A stretch of 64,000 bases of DNA from assembly GCA_035041965.1 (NCBI GenBank), contig JAPYMA010000443.1, positions 62,001 through 126,000 on the forward strand, read 5' to 3'. Every line of letters starts with the position of its first letter. Position 1 is the first letter of the stretch. The translations under genes were made by a program, and so were the position numbers. Positions 1-15,950 of the stretch are shown one piece after another. This DNA is from Anisakis pegreffii. Taxonomy: Eukaryota; Nematoda; Chromadorea; Rhabditida; Anisakidae. Under the pieces are notes generated by a model. The model saw nothing but the letters and a program-made list of their open reading frames with translations. It ran no database searches and had not been told where the DNA came from.

Positions 1-1174
1 AGAATGCCTTCTTGCGTAAGAACCAACCTAACTATTACATTCGTTAGCTTTGAAATATGTCGGAGAATAAAGACAATATATGACTAGTACACGAATATAC
101 TCAGAATATCTTGTCTATTTGCGATGAACATTTTGTGATATTTATTGCATGCATATTGCATTCAGTTCAGTCGATTTTTCAGTGATTAGTGTCGCGAAAT
201 TTTTTGCCAACCGAAATTAGCGTTCACAAGTAGCATAAAAGGAAAACATTGACGTTAATTGAATTGATGCGTTCATTTGCAATCAGCATTCACAATATGA
301 AGGAGATATTTCTAGGAAAGGATGCAAAAAAGATTGATGTAAGTATGTGTGACTAAATGGTGTGCATTATGCATTGTGCTGCATGTGAATGAATCGAGTG
401 TGAAGGCACTCACTCCGTGATAACGTTTCGAAATTTCATTTATTCATCATTCTTAACAACGTGCTTATCAGTGACGTGATAAGTTCATCATATCGTATCA
501 TGTGTACCTCCTCATCCGATGATCATGAGCTGATAAGATTATCTATTCTTGCTTATGACAAGGGTTATGATAGCTTATACGAGACGAGGCGAGGATATTT
601 GGGATGAGACGTTGACAGTGGAATAGCAATCGCCGCATCGCAATGCATATAGAGTAAATAGGATATTAGTTTTGTTTGTTCTTGAAGTGACATTCTTCAT
701 CTGCTCTGTTTATTTATCCAGTGAATGGATCGATGAGTGGGATGGATGGATGGATAGGATGGCAGTTGGTTGGATATTAATGAATATAATATTTGTGTTA
801 TGATTGCCATGTAAGGCTGTTTTTGTTGGAGAACAATTGAGACTGTTTGTGTGCGATGCATCGACGATGATTGCGGAAATTTATTCATTTGTCCATTTAC
901 AATTACATGGAATTGCTCTAATACCATCGTCATTGCCTTGAATTTGCTCTGAAAGCATTCTTTTAGAGTTGCGAGTGTTGGCATTGTTTATAAGCAGAAG
1001 TCGACATGATAAAAACAATTCAATTTGTCCAATAACAACGCTTGAAGAGTGCTCATGATGAAGGATAGCGATGTGACCTTGTCATTGAGTTGTAATGATT
1101 TTGTCACGTGATTGATTTATTTGTGTTGTTTTGTCTTCATTTTTGCATTCATTTGCGACATGCCATATCTGTGA

Positions 1175-1246
1175 TCTGAAAGCTATCTCTTAGGCGATAT
1201 ATCTTCATGAATATGAAGATATATTGCCGAAGAGATAGCTTTCAGA
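1175..1246. repeat. Near-perfect 34-bp inverted repeat with 4-nt loop
   Basis: The left arm (1175-1208) begins TCTGAAAGCTATCTCTT and the right arm (1213-1246) is its reverse complement with only two mismatches. The loop is GAAT. The structure is compact enough to be a hairpin RNA precursor, but a miniature foldback transposon is equally possible. The arms have no obvious relation to the other palindromes in the window. The palindrome itself is seen directly; any function is inference. Confidence 0.85.
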
Positions 1247-1857
1247 TTCAAACGAGATTGACCATGTTACTTGATTGACCAAGTTTGTTTGCTTGATGTG
1301 AACGAATTTGGGTGATTGATGCAGTTATTAGTGCTAATTAAAGAATTGATTTTTATTCAAGTTGAATACTTAGAATCATAGCGAGACTTCATTGAATCTG
1401 TTGGATGTATTAGATATTGAAAAGTGCAATCTTTTCTATTGTTCAAAAGTGCAATCGTTTTCAGTGTGATTGTTTCTTGATCTAGTGTCTGACGTATTGA
1501 GATGGAGGTTTGAGGTTTTGAGAGGTTCAGAATGTCAGCATTTTTTAGAATGCATTCATGTGTTGTTAATAGACGTTAACGAATGCATTTTGTGTTGTGT
1601 TCATCGTTTTTTATCGAATCGTCTTTGAACTATTTGAACTGCTACAATAATTATCATTAGTATTGGTTGTTTAGCAATATAACGCAACGATACGTTCGAT
1701 TCAATTCAACAGCATACCAGGGAATAAATGATCAACTTTAGGTCGATGCTTGCGGCAGTATCAGCACTTATCCAAACATATTATTGATTATAGATAAAAA
1801 TTTCGTTGTATTTTTAATTCGTTTATTTTTATGCTTCAACTGAAAATAAATGTTTTT

Positions 1858-1912
1858 CAGTCACTTTTTTATCAGTCACTCATTTTTCACTTCATCAGTC
1901 ACTCATCATCAA
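1858..1912. repeat. Degenerate short tandem repeat (TCAGTCACT core)
   Basis: Three copies of a TCAGTCACT core, each in a T-rich context, lie close together. It is minor and non-coding as far as can be seen. Confidence 0.5.
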
Positions 1913-2930
1913 TTACACTATCAGCTTCATTCATCTTAACTAAACTCAGCAAATTTTTAGGGATTTTTTGACTTTTCAATCATCAGGCGTTTTTTTTGTT
2001 TTCAAATCATCTCATGTCACTTCTACTCGTTGCATTTCTATTGCCCAGTTGTTCGGCTCGTTCACTTCTTCGTTGATTGCTTATCGTTGATGTCTTATCT
2101 CTTATCTCTTCGTTGCTATGTTATCAGGTAGCAACAGTTTTTTATCAGTCGTTATCAGTTAACAATGATCAATCTGTGATATGGTGTAGTTATCTGATTG
2201 TCTTGAGATTCGCAACTTTGAGTTTTGAGAATTGAAACGACGCGTTTTCATTATTTTTAGATTTCGACTTGTCAGTGTCGGGTTATGTTTATTATTAAAG
2301 GTGTATGAATATTCGGTTCATGTGATGGCGCTGTCATCTTAGAATATCTGCGATAATCCGTTAACCCAAATGATAAGAAGGGATTATTGCTGGAATTCAA
2401 AGAAGGGTCATCACTCTTTTGACCTTTTGACATTTTCTTGGTTGATAGACCGACCCTCCTCTGACCTTCGTTGTATATAAGTGAATCAATCCTCTTCTGG
2501 CTGAAACAACTCATTAAAAGGATGCGATTTCTCTTAGAAGGTATAAGGCTTACACTTTGTTGTGAATGATGTCTCTTTTCTGCGAGAATCGCAAGTGATC
2601 GTGAATGTTTTCGTTTTATTGCACATCGAATCGAATGTTTAAATGCTGATGATAATGTTCGAGTGGGACGATTTGAGAATGATAAGGAATAGTATGATAA
2701 CGGGATATTGTGGATGTGGTAGGGTAGTTGGCATTGAAGATATCATCCTTTTCATTAGCACGTATCATCACCATACCTTACTTGCTCGGTTATGCCCCCA
2801 ATGATTATTTGCGATAAAAAGAAGTATTGCTGAAGTGACGGGGTGATAACACAGTTACCAGTCATCAGAGTTATCCTACAAATTGTGATATTATCATAAC
2901 TTATCAGTGATCAATGACCAGTGATCGATT

Positions 2931-2937
2931 TGTTCAG
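2931..2937 (+). promoter_or_regulatory. Candidate trans-splice acceptor of the mannosidase gene
   Basis: The motif TGTTCAG ends 20 nt before the ATG at 2958 and no coding exon with a matching donor is visible upstream. Nematode mRNAs commonly receive a spliced leader at such a site. This is inferred from motif and position only. Confidence 0.45.
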
Positions 2938-2957
2938 ATCGATCGATCGCAAGTCAC

Positions 2958-7013
<4,056 letters not shown>

Positions 7014-8872
7014 TTAGATTAAGGAATATGCAGAATCATGTTATCTGTATGGTAGATCACTGATAAGGTGATAAGCTGAAGCTTATGGGACAATACCCAT
7101 ACTAGACAGCGAGGCAGTTTTGTTAGCGATTGTTTTGTATTTCGTAGGTAGTTTAGGTAAAGTTTTGTTGATGTTACGATTATATACCTGTGTATGTGTT
7201 ACTTGTTTGTTGTTTTTGACTTGTTACGATGTGTTGAATTCATTTTGAGTGCATTCTTGTTGCAATATTGCAAAGAAGTTCAAATTTTTATATTTTTCAT
7301 TGTTTAATTTTCATTTTCTGAATGTTTTTCGTGTGGTTTTTAAAATTGATGCGATCATTTTACTCGTATCGTGATTACGATCATGATCATTATTGTGAAT
7401 CATTTTATATATATGAAGCGAATTGTTCTTATATTATATATAAGAGTATGGCTAGTGCTATTATACATATGATGGACGTTATTAATATGTATCATTTCGT
7501 TGGGATCCTTTTAATTTTTACGGGTTCTGCTGCGTTGAGCTGTGTTATTATTGCTTATTTTTATTGTTTTTATGATTGAACATGTCTGATAAATGAATCG
7601 TTCCTGGCATCATATGCGTTTCACCGAAGTTTGAAGGAAGTTTTTATCATTGTTATTATCGTAGTCGTATCACTGTAAGTATTAATAATGTCATTTGTTG
7701 TTATTGATGTTGTTGTGGTTGTTTATTTGTGTTTTTTTGGTATTCTGTTATAACAATCATCCTCAGTGGAATGTGTTTTAATATTCCACATCGCGATAAC
7801 GATTAATATTCGCAATTTAAGAAGTGAACGACGAACCAGTAAATTATAAAGCAATGATGAGTACTGTTCAAATATAATTCCTTTTGAGTTATCATCCAGC
7901 TATTCATTCAGGATCTGTTACCTATAACTACTTGAATTGACATTTTTTGCCATATCTTTGGTTAAATCCAGGTGTTTTAGAGGTTTTTGCGAGCATTTAA
8001 GATATAGTAAAGTTTTCCATGTTTGACTTCCCGCAATCGCTGTGAACTGAGATCGAATCTACGAATCGCGGTCGAATCTACGAACTGCGGTCGAATTTAC
8101 GAACCGCGATCGAATCTACGAACTGCGGTCGAATTTACGAACCGCGATCGAATCTACGAACTGCGGTCGAATTTACGAACCGCGATCGAATCTACGAACT
8201 GTGACCAAATTTTCGAACGGTGATTGAATATTATCGCTCGTTGGTAATGAGGACGATTTTGCAAATGTTTGCATAGTAGTACGTCAGTGAGACTGATGTA
8301 CACAGCGAACTGAAAGAATATTGCACATTGCATCATCACAAGCAGTGTGCGGTGATGGAAATGCGATGCAAGAAGCTGAGAATGTGGTGGTGACTCAGCT
8401 GAGTCAACAGCACCGAACACCTCAGTTGACTGTGCTGTTTACAGTGTATCGATCCTCAATTTTCCTTGCAAATGGGCGACCGTTTGACATTTCGAGTTAG
8501 GTGCTTCATAGGACTTAACAAGTTCACTGCTCTGTTTCGAACGCACGTTTAACCCATCGTTTACATGTCCTGTACTTACTCTATTGTATACGAAAGGGTG
8601 GTGATGGTGTTATTGCGATAAATATTATTGTTTTCAATATTATCCGTCAGTAATGTTTTTCAGATCTTTTCAGTTACTCGTCAGTAATTTTTTTTTGCTA
8701 GTTGTGTTATAGACATATGATTATAATCGATATGTCTATATGTTGCCAGTTATACAGCGTTATTTTGTCAGCGTTTTGGTATTGCTATCGCTGTGTGGTT
8801 ACTTTTCAATGGATGTTCGATAGTTTCAATTTTTGAGGCAATGACATTTCAGTGCTTATTTGTTTGTGTAAA
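7014..8872. other. Spacer between mannosidase and dynein genes
   Basis: The sequence is AT-rich and holds the mannosidase 3' UTR and the dynein upstream region. An 85-codon ORF at 7322-7579 encodes a Tyr/Ile-rich hydrophobic peptide with no recognisable motif and is probably chance. The only clear structure is the minisatellite at 8044-8214. Confidence 0.55.
8044..8214. repeat. 19-bp minisatellite with 38-bp higher-order period
   Basis: Nine consecutive 19-bp units follow the consensus GAAYYGCGRTCGAATYTAC. From the third unit on, two variants alternate (CTGCGG...TTTAC and CCGCGA...TCTAC), so the true period there is 38 bp. The first and last units are more diverged. One frame is open through it (8023-8223) because 19 is not a multiple of 3 and no frame meets a stop. 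I read it as non-coding; it lies about 670 bp upstream of the dynein ATG. Confidence 0.92.
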
Positions 8873-8879
8873 ATTTCAG
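8873..8879 (+). promoter_or_regulatory. Spliced-leader acceptor of the dynein intermediate chain gene
   Basis: AATTTCAG ends four bases before the ATG at 8884 and no upstream coding exon with a compatible donor is seen. This is the usual arrangement for a nematode trans-spliced mRNA with a very short 5' UTR, and it supports the chosen start. Confidence 0.75.
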
Positions 8880-8883
8880 CACG

Positions 8884-11800
8884 ATGGCGACGGCTGAAGA
8901 GCGTAAACTGGAGTTGGAACGTAAGAAGCAGCGATTGGCTGAGATGCGTGAGGACAAGAGGCGTCGGGAAGAGGAGCGACGGCGTTTATTGCTCAAAAGT
9001 GCACCTCAGGAAAATGGAACAGGTCGGTTTTTCGTATGGAATTTATTCGGTCTTTATTTTTTGCATGATTTTTTGATTTGTTGGACAATTTTATACTTTC
9101 ATTGATAAACGAGAATTCTGAATTTCTGGTTCAGTCCTAGGATGAAATTTTCCTCTTGCGATTTGTTTATTTCTATTGTTTCAGTTCCAATTCTGCCAAA
9201 AACATTTTCACAGAAGGATCTTGAAGATATTCTTGAGCCATTAGGAATTCCTGCTCAACCGCAAGTTGAACGACCCGTCACGCCAGCTGCAAATGACTCT
9301 TCTTCGGTATTGATTTTCAATGTTTTCTCAGATATCAGCCCAGTTTTCCAATTTTTTCTGTTTTACAATTTGTTATTTATGCGCTTGTAAGATGTGATGT
9401 ATGGTTTCACGCATTCATCCGAATTGGTATATTGCAAGTGAGTGTTTTGTACAGTGTTTGTTTATAGGAGCATGCCTCAGCACCTTCACAACGTTTCGCG
9501 GGCAGTGGACGTGTGCAAAATTTAGCATTGGTTGAAACGCAGATGATCAGTGTGCCGGCGAAGGAGAGTGTAAGTGCTTGAGATTTGCTTTGAATGGTGA
9601 GTGTGGCCTTGTTTCGTGGTTCGATTGAACGAGTAATTTTCAGGCGTGTTATTGCAAGACAACCCAAACGGATGATGATCGCATCTCAGGTGGTGAATTC
9701 AGTCTTGGATCACAAGAGTTCGATTACGACGAAGAGATGACCATGATGGACAAACACATCGATATCAATTTCGACGAATCACCAACTCGAGAGATCGCAA
9801 ACCTGTTGCCGAATTTCCATTTTGGTGCACGTCAAACGCAAGAGGTTCGTTCGTTGTTGGATTAGTCGTCTCTGATAGGCATTGGTCAAATCGTTATTAT
9901 TATCCTCGTGTTTTCGCTTGCAGACGGTCGAAGAGCAGAAGAAGGAAGAGGATCAGAAGATACCGGATTTGAGTGAAGAGGAAAAGCTACAGATTCTGAC
10001 CAGTCAGAAGTTTAAACACTTTTTTGATTTTCAATCCAAAATTATGGAACGTCAATTGGCTGAAGAGGTACGTTAGCTGAGATTCACTTTATCCTTTTAT
10101 TTGCCTCATATTGCCGTCGAATTGTTCTCTGAGCTAGTGAATTGCGTGCATTGTAGGTGGACGTATTTGTGGACTATACTCGTGATAGTACGGTTGACGA
10201 GAAGGCGGATAGCAGAGAGAAGTTGACTCTTTCGAGGGTGTTTGTGGATGAGAAGTGGAGTGCCGGAAGGTTGGGCGATTTGTTGGAGATTCTGAGAATC
10301 ATTTAGAAGATTGATTGGAAGTTGTGTGAAAAATTGTTAGTGTTTGTTTTTTGTAGATGTGTGACTGGTATCGACTTTTGTGAGCAACACCCGGAGTTGG
10401 TGGCAGTTTCGTACGATCACAATCCAGAGTCTCCACTCGATCCGATGGGTGTCGTGCAAGTGTGGAATTGTAGATTCAAGAAACCGACAGCTGAGTGAGT
10501 GCTTTGTCGCATTTTGATCGATCGTGCTTCGCTTCATTCGTTTTTCTTGAGTTTACTTGGAATTTTTTGGATGCTTACATATTTCATGTGACATGGATTA
10601 TGGTGTTTGCTGTGCTGGCTTAATATTGATGAAGTTGTTCGCCTCGTAGTGGTAGTGAAAATAATTTTAGATTCACATTCTATTGTCAATCGCGAGTGAC
10701 GAGTGTGGCATTCGCTAAATTCCATCCGAATTTGATTATGGGTGGTTGTTATTCGGGTCAAATTTGTATGTGGGACAATCGTCTCAGTAAGAAAACTCCT
10801 GTTAATAAGGTGAGTCTTTTTTGTTGTTGTTTTCATTGATGTATAAAATTATGTTCGATATTGAAATGAATATTTCAGGGAATTTGATATGAGTTTTTAT
10901 CAGTTTAATTGGTATATTTGAATTGGTATCTGTTATGATTTGTTTTCATTTTTTAGAGTCCATTATCATCGCAAGCACATACGCATCCAGTATATAGCAT
11001 GGCCGTAGTGGGCAGTCAGAACGCGCATAATCTAATAAGTATCTCAACTGATGGTCGACTTTGCTCGTGGAGTGTTGATAATTTGAATCAACCCATCGAC
11101 ATCATCGATCTGTCATGGAAACAGAAACAGGTGGGTTGCGGTGGTGGGGTTATTTATAAAGATGAGGGAGTATTGGTTTATTTTACAGGTGACTTGTACG
11201 AGTATGTCATTTGCGTTGGACGATGTGAATAATTTCGTGGTGGGCAGTGAGGAGGGTACCGTGTATACGGCGAGTAGACACGGTAATAAAGGTGGTATCA
11301 ATGACGGGTTCGAAGGTAGTGACGTTTTGCTTGTTGGGGGTTTCTTTTTCGGAAGGGATTTGAGGAAAATATTTTTCGGGATATATTGATTTGGATTTGA
11401 TTTTGAGGTCATACGGCATCAATAACTGGAGTTGATTCGCATAAAGCGATGGGTGTTATTGATTTATCACATTTGTTTTTATCGTCTTCGTTGGATTGGA
11501 CCGTTAAACTTTGGAGTTCGAAGGTTTGTTTTTTTGTGAGAGCTTGATTGAGGTGTTGATTTCTGTTTTGTACACATTTCTGAAGATTTTTGAATTTGAA
11601 TTAGTTGAGTGAGACGAATTTTGACAGCATTAGAGGAGGCGTTTTGTTTTGGCAGAATTGTGGATAGACGAGTGAACGGAACAAGATTTCAGGAACCAAA
11701 AGCATTGTGTTCATTCGAGAAGCACGGTGATTATGTGGCCGACGTGGCATGGTCTCCGGTTCATCCGGCCGTATTCACATCAGCTGATGCTGCTGGAAAT

Positions 11801-12332
11801 GTCAGTGGTGTTGGTTCAGTTTTGTTTGTTTTGACGAGGTTGTTGCGGAATTTGAAAATTCTTCCATTGAACAAAGATGAAATTTATATTGTATTGCAGT
11901 TGTTTGTGTGGAATTTGAACGAAGACAATGAGGCACCGATCACGCGATTGAAGATGGAGGATGGCGTGGGCATACGGCGAATGAAGTGGACACACTCTGG
12001 ACAGCAGTTGACGGTTGGAGATGAGAAAGGGAACTTGTGGCTGTATGACGTACACGAGAGTTTGATCAATTGTAAAGCGGATGAGTGGAGTAAATTGGCC
12101 AGGTAATTGATTTTATTCGAGTTTTTTATTTGCTTGTTTGTAGATTGTTGATTCGTTTTATTTTGTTTGTTTCAGAACATTGCGTGACATCAAACAGGCA
12201 CGCGAGGAGGCAGAAGAGCAACTGCCCGAATCGTCGAGTCGTATTGGAACGTCACTTTCGAGCGCGTCGTTAGTGAATGCAGCAGCACAGTCGTCCCTTT
12301 CGGTTAATTTATCACCGAGGCAACAGTGGTAA
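8884..12332 (+). CDS. dyci-1: Cytoplasmic dynein 1 intermediate chain
   Basis: This subunit links the dynein heavy chains to dynactin and the light chains in retrograde microtubule transport. Fourteen exons join in phase: 8884-9022, 9185-9306, 9468-9569, 9644-9844, 9924-10067, 10157-10269, 10357-10494, 10671-10809, 10957-11130, 11189-11315, 11408-11523, 11693-11800, 11900-12102 and 12176-12332, giving 660 residues, close to the usual 610-650. The charged N-terminal helix (about 1-38) is the p150Glued/NudE-binding segment. KTTQTD near residue 126 matches the LC8 light-chain TQT motif. [10 protein letters not shown] and the acidic EEEKLQIL helix lead into the WD40 region (about 240-630), with [36 protein letters not shown] and [16 protein letters not shown]. 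The C-terminal tail is Ser/Ala-rich. The gene name rests on family identity; one-to-one orthology is inferred. Confidence 0.96.
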
Positions 12333-12711
12333 TTGAAGGGTGAAGGGAGCCTTTTGAGGCACGAATTATTTTTGAATTGAATCGGTGAAAGCATCGTGCT
12401 GGGTTTTGCTAGAATCGCGCTTATTGAAAGGAGGATACTGCTGAATTTCACTTCATATATTCTGGACTCGGAATCGAAATCCTGAGAGATTTAATCTTGC
12501 ATCGCTTAATTTAATGAGTTCGTTTTGAGTTGGTGCGGTGAATATTTTGAATATTTGTGAACGATTTTTCTTTTGGAAATTAATTTGAGTTTAGTTTGTT
12601 GTTGAAGATTAATTATGAAATGAATTTGATAAAAAAGCGTGTAATTTTCAATTGGTTCATCGATTGTTAACTCGTTTTTATTCGTTGGCAAATCGTTTTT
12701 GTGTTGGACAT

Positions 12712-12717
12712 AATAAA
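12712..12717 (+). terminator. Candidate polyadenylation signal of the dynein gene
   Basis: A canonical AATAAA lies about 380 nt after the dynein stop codon and is the first such hexamer noted downstream. The cleavage site is not defined. Confidence 0.5.
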
Positions 12718-15700
12718 TTTCATTTTATTTTTTTAAAAAGTCGTATAGAATTTTGTCAAAACTGCAAAAATTTTGTGCAATCAAATGGGAAATTTTTCAG
12801 TGATTTTTGCAAATTTTTGATTGATTGTAATTTGAGACTTTAATTATATGATAGTATGGATGTTAATGTGTTTTGATGCGATTGATTCATACGAATATTA
12901 TTTGGTTTGGAATGCAATGAAATTTGATGAAAGCAATGTAATAGACGTGTTGTATCGTTCGGTGTATCGATAGAGACGTGTGCTGACGGAGGGTTTTTTG
13001 TTTTATCGATCGAAGTGTATTGTTTTATTGCGGTGGAAATTTTTGTACTCTTTGATTCAGTTTATATATCGTCGACTTCGGTTGTTCGGTGTGCTTTCGC
13101 ATTCAGTTGGATGATTGATTCTTTGGTATTGTGAGGTTTACTTTTAGGAGTGTCATTGTTATTTTAGTTCTCTTACAAGTCGGTGTTATTCGTGGTAATT
13201 CATCTTTACTGATATATTGCTGAGTATTTTATCGTTATCTTATAATTATTATAATTGTCTTGCTTGTTATTATTATCGATCTTGGTATTTTTATGATTAT
13301 CGATGTGCTGATTCTGTAATGATCATATAAATATATCTATTCATTGGACAGTCACAAATCTCATCGGCAGTTTTGTTTGTTGTTGAACGATAAATCATCA
13401 TTTTATTGTGTTATCGCGTAGGAAATTGTATGGCGTAATGGAATCTGTTTATAAAGTTTCATTATGAGATTATTATTCATGTTTATGATATTTTTCTGTT
13501 TGTTTGTTGTTTTAGAGATTAGGTTGTGTGTTACAGACCTGAAATGAAACTGTTCGCTTGACTCATTCGACCTGAAATTGACAGCGCGCAAATCTGAAAT
13601 TATGATTGTGGGATTGTTGAGTGTTAGAGAAGGGTGAGAAGAGAGACTTCAGTAGTTCGATCGCACGATTAAGTTTAGGTATTTAGGATAAATTGGCTGT
13701 AGCTTAAGCTAGAATCTAACTGAACTCGATAGTAAGTTAAAGTCAGGTCTGAGCGATGATCTGAACGCCGACACTAGTTCAGGAAGATATTTTGAGAGCC
13801 ACATTTTTGAGGGTAGTCATTTTGAGTTACTCAGTAAGTGCTGAAAGGTTACCAGTAGCCAGTATAGTCTCGACTCGGTGCTATTCCGTGTGTGCTTCCT
13901 GTCATCGCTGTTTCATTAACCGATTAATCTCTTGCCGGCTATCTCTTCATCATATGACAATATCGCTTAAAAAACTGATATCGTTCCTACTGATACTTAT
14001 GCCTATAAGTATTAGATGTAGGAGAAACTTCTCGGGCAGTTACGCAGAAAACCTCTGAATTTTTGGTGGTTTTGAATGAATTACTTGCAAACACGACGTA
14101 AGCAGTAAACTGCTACGAAACCGGTATTAGAAGATGGTCATTTAAACAATTTTTTCGTTCTGATCTCAGCTGAGATGACATTGCTAAGTTTACAATATAA
14201 AATGCTGGTCTATGTATATCCATCCCATAATATCCACTTGCAATGTTCTTATGCGCAGTAGTACGACTTGTTATACACTTAAGCAGTTGTTTTGTTCATC
14301 GCTTCTGAAATCGTTTTTCGATTCAATTTCGTTGAGTTATTATTATTATTATTCGTTTTGCTTACAATTAGCGTTTTTCATTGCGATTATTTAACTCTTC
14401 ATATTTTTAAACGATTCATTAATTTTGAAAAGTCTTCTTCGTTAAGAGTTTATTTTTATGTTCGTTTAATACGATCATCGATCCATCATCCATCGTCCAT
14501 TTGTATCGCGTTCTTCCCCGCTTCTGTGTGCGATTTTGTTCTTTTAATTGATCATTTCTGAAGTTTAGTTGATTGATTCGACTGATTTGATTGGTATTCG
14601 ATTGGTTGAATTACACACGATGAGGTCTTATTGTCATCTTGTTGTTGTTGTTGTTTTCGTGCGAGGTACGATGTCTTTTTGAGATTTCTTTATCCATTTT
14701 CTATCTTGTTATTGAAAAATGCTTGATTCTACTATATATTAAAGGCTGCTTTTTGTTTCGTTTACGAGTCTATTCATTCGTTTATTTATTTTTTTACTTA
14801 TATATAAAATTATTCGTACAGTTTTGTATTCACAAGTTTATTTCATCAATATATTATTCATCACCGAATTACTAAACGAACTTGTCATCAATAAATTCAG
14901 TAAAATCAGTCAGATGATTGAGGTGGAGTGTTGATTATTACATTGCATTGTGCACCTCTTAGCAAATTTCTTTTGAATTCATAAATGCATCTGTTGAAAC
15001 TTTTTGATTTGTCGAGTATCCGATTACGATTCCAAGTCTCTTAAATGCATCTGAGTAATACTCTCTCGAACCTAATTGACATATTAATATGAGTCTTTGT
15101 AACTGTTCACAACGCCATACCACATTAAGCTAGCTTCCCATAAATCAAAGCCTTGAATGAGTCTGAATCTTCTTAATATTCCATGCAGTTGAACGCTTTT
15201 TTGTGAGATACATAAGAATATGAAGAGTACGGTTGAACAATTGAGAATACGGATAATCTGTCCGGTGTTGACAATTGAGAATACGGATAATCTGTCCGGT
15301 GTTGACAATTGAAAATACGAAAAATCATTTATTCATTAAGATATTGTAATACATGAATCAGCTTGTAACAAAACAAAACGAAAATTTGCATATTAAGTGA
15401 TGATGATGATCCGAATGAGCCGTGAAAATTTGAATGAAATTCTTTGTGCGGTTGATGAGAAAGTGAGAGGTTCTTTAGAAGTATGCTGGAAGTATCATTT
15501 GTTACATTCATTCTTATTCTTGTTTTCATTTGATCGTCTCGAAACGGCTAAGTTGCTTCAGAGCAGTAGACGACTCATGTATTGAATTGGTTCTGTTTTA
15601 TGAGTTCGAGTTTTGTGATAAGGAAGGAACAGAGGGCATGGAGCTGATGAAGTTAGGTTTTCGGTCGGGGTCACGGTTGGTTCTGTTTCCTGAGAGGTTT

Positions 15701-15940
15701 ATAGTTGAAAGATGAGTTAAGACTCGAGTTAACTGTGGTTTTGGTCTGAAGTCGGGCTAAGATTAGGCTCTGGGTTCATAAGATGTGCTCCGATTGATCG
15801 GAGAAACAGGATTGATTGAGTCTTAATGAAATATTCGGTGGAGTATTTGTCTTATGGATTGACTTGACACACGTCTATGGAAAAGATAATAGTGCGATAT
15901 AAACTGATAATGTTGTGAATGGATTGAAATGAGATGAATG
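12718..15940. other. Intergenic region; no supported gene
   Basis: The sequence is AT-rich. Several ORFs of 60-90 codons are present, but none carries a recognisable motif or chains through splice sites. Apart from the tandem duplication at 15237-15319 I see no organised structure. Confidence 0.55.
15237..15319. repeat. 34-bp tandem duplication with partial third copy
   Basis: A 34-bp unit beginning ACAATTGAGAATACGG occurs at 15237-15270 and again, identical, at 15271-15304. A 15-bp partial copy with one change follows. The identity suggests a recent duplication or replication slippage. Confidence 0.9.
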
Positions 15941-15947
15941 TTTATAG
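15941..15947 (+). promoter_or_regulatory. Candidate trans-splice acceptor of the 238-residue gene
   Basis: TTTATAG ends three bases before the ATG at 15951, similar in layout to the dynein site. It helps choose this start, but no polypyrimidine tract stands out. Confidence 0.4.
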
Positions 15948-15950
15948 CAC

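Larger units (their letters stand above)
1..2937. other. Region upstream of the mannosidase gene; no supported gene
   Basis: This stretch is AT-rich. ORFs on both strands are short (at most 95 codons), lack recognisable motifs, and do not chain through phase-compatible splice sites. It probably holds the promoter and outron of the mannosidase gene plus intergenic DNA. The only clear structures are the hairpin at 1175-1246 and a small degenerate repeat at 1858-1912. A minus-strand ORF at 2272-2514 (80 codons) was examined and not supported. Confidence 0.6.

Noticed and set aside
7322..7579. 85-codon ORF with a hydrophobic end
   Set aside because: Located in the likely 3' UTR of the mannosidase gene, no family resemblance, dominated by codons expected from AT-rich sequence.
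8023..8223. 66-codon ORF with a repeating RIYELRSNLRT peptide
   Set aside because: It is the minisatellite read in one frame; a 19-bp unit cycles through all frames and simply lacks stops.
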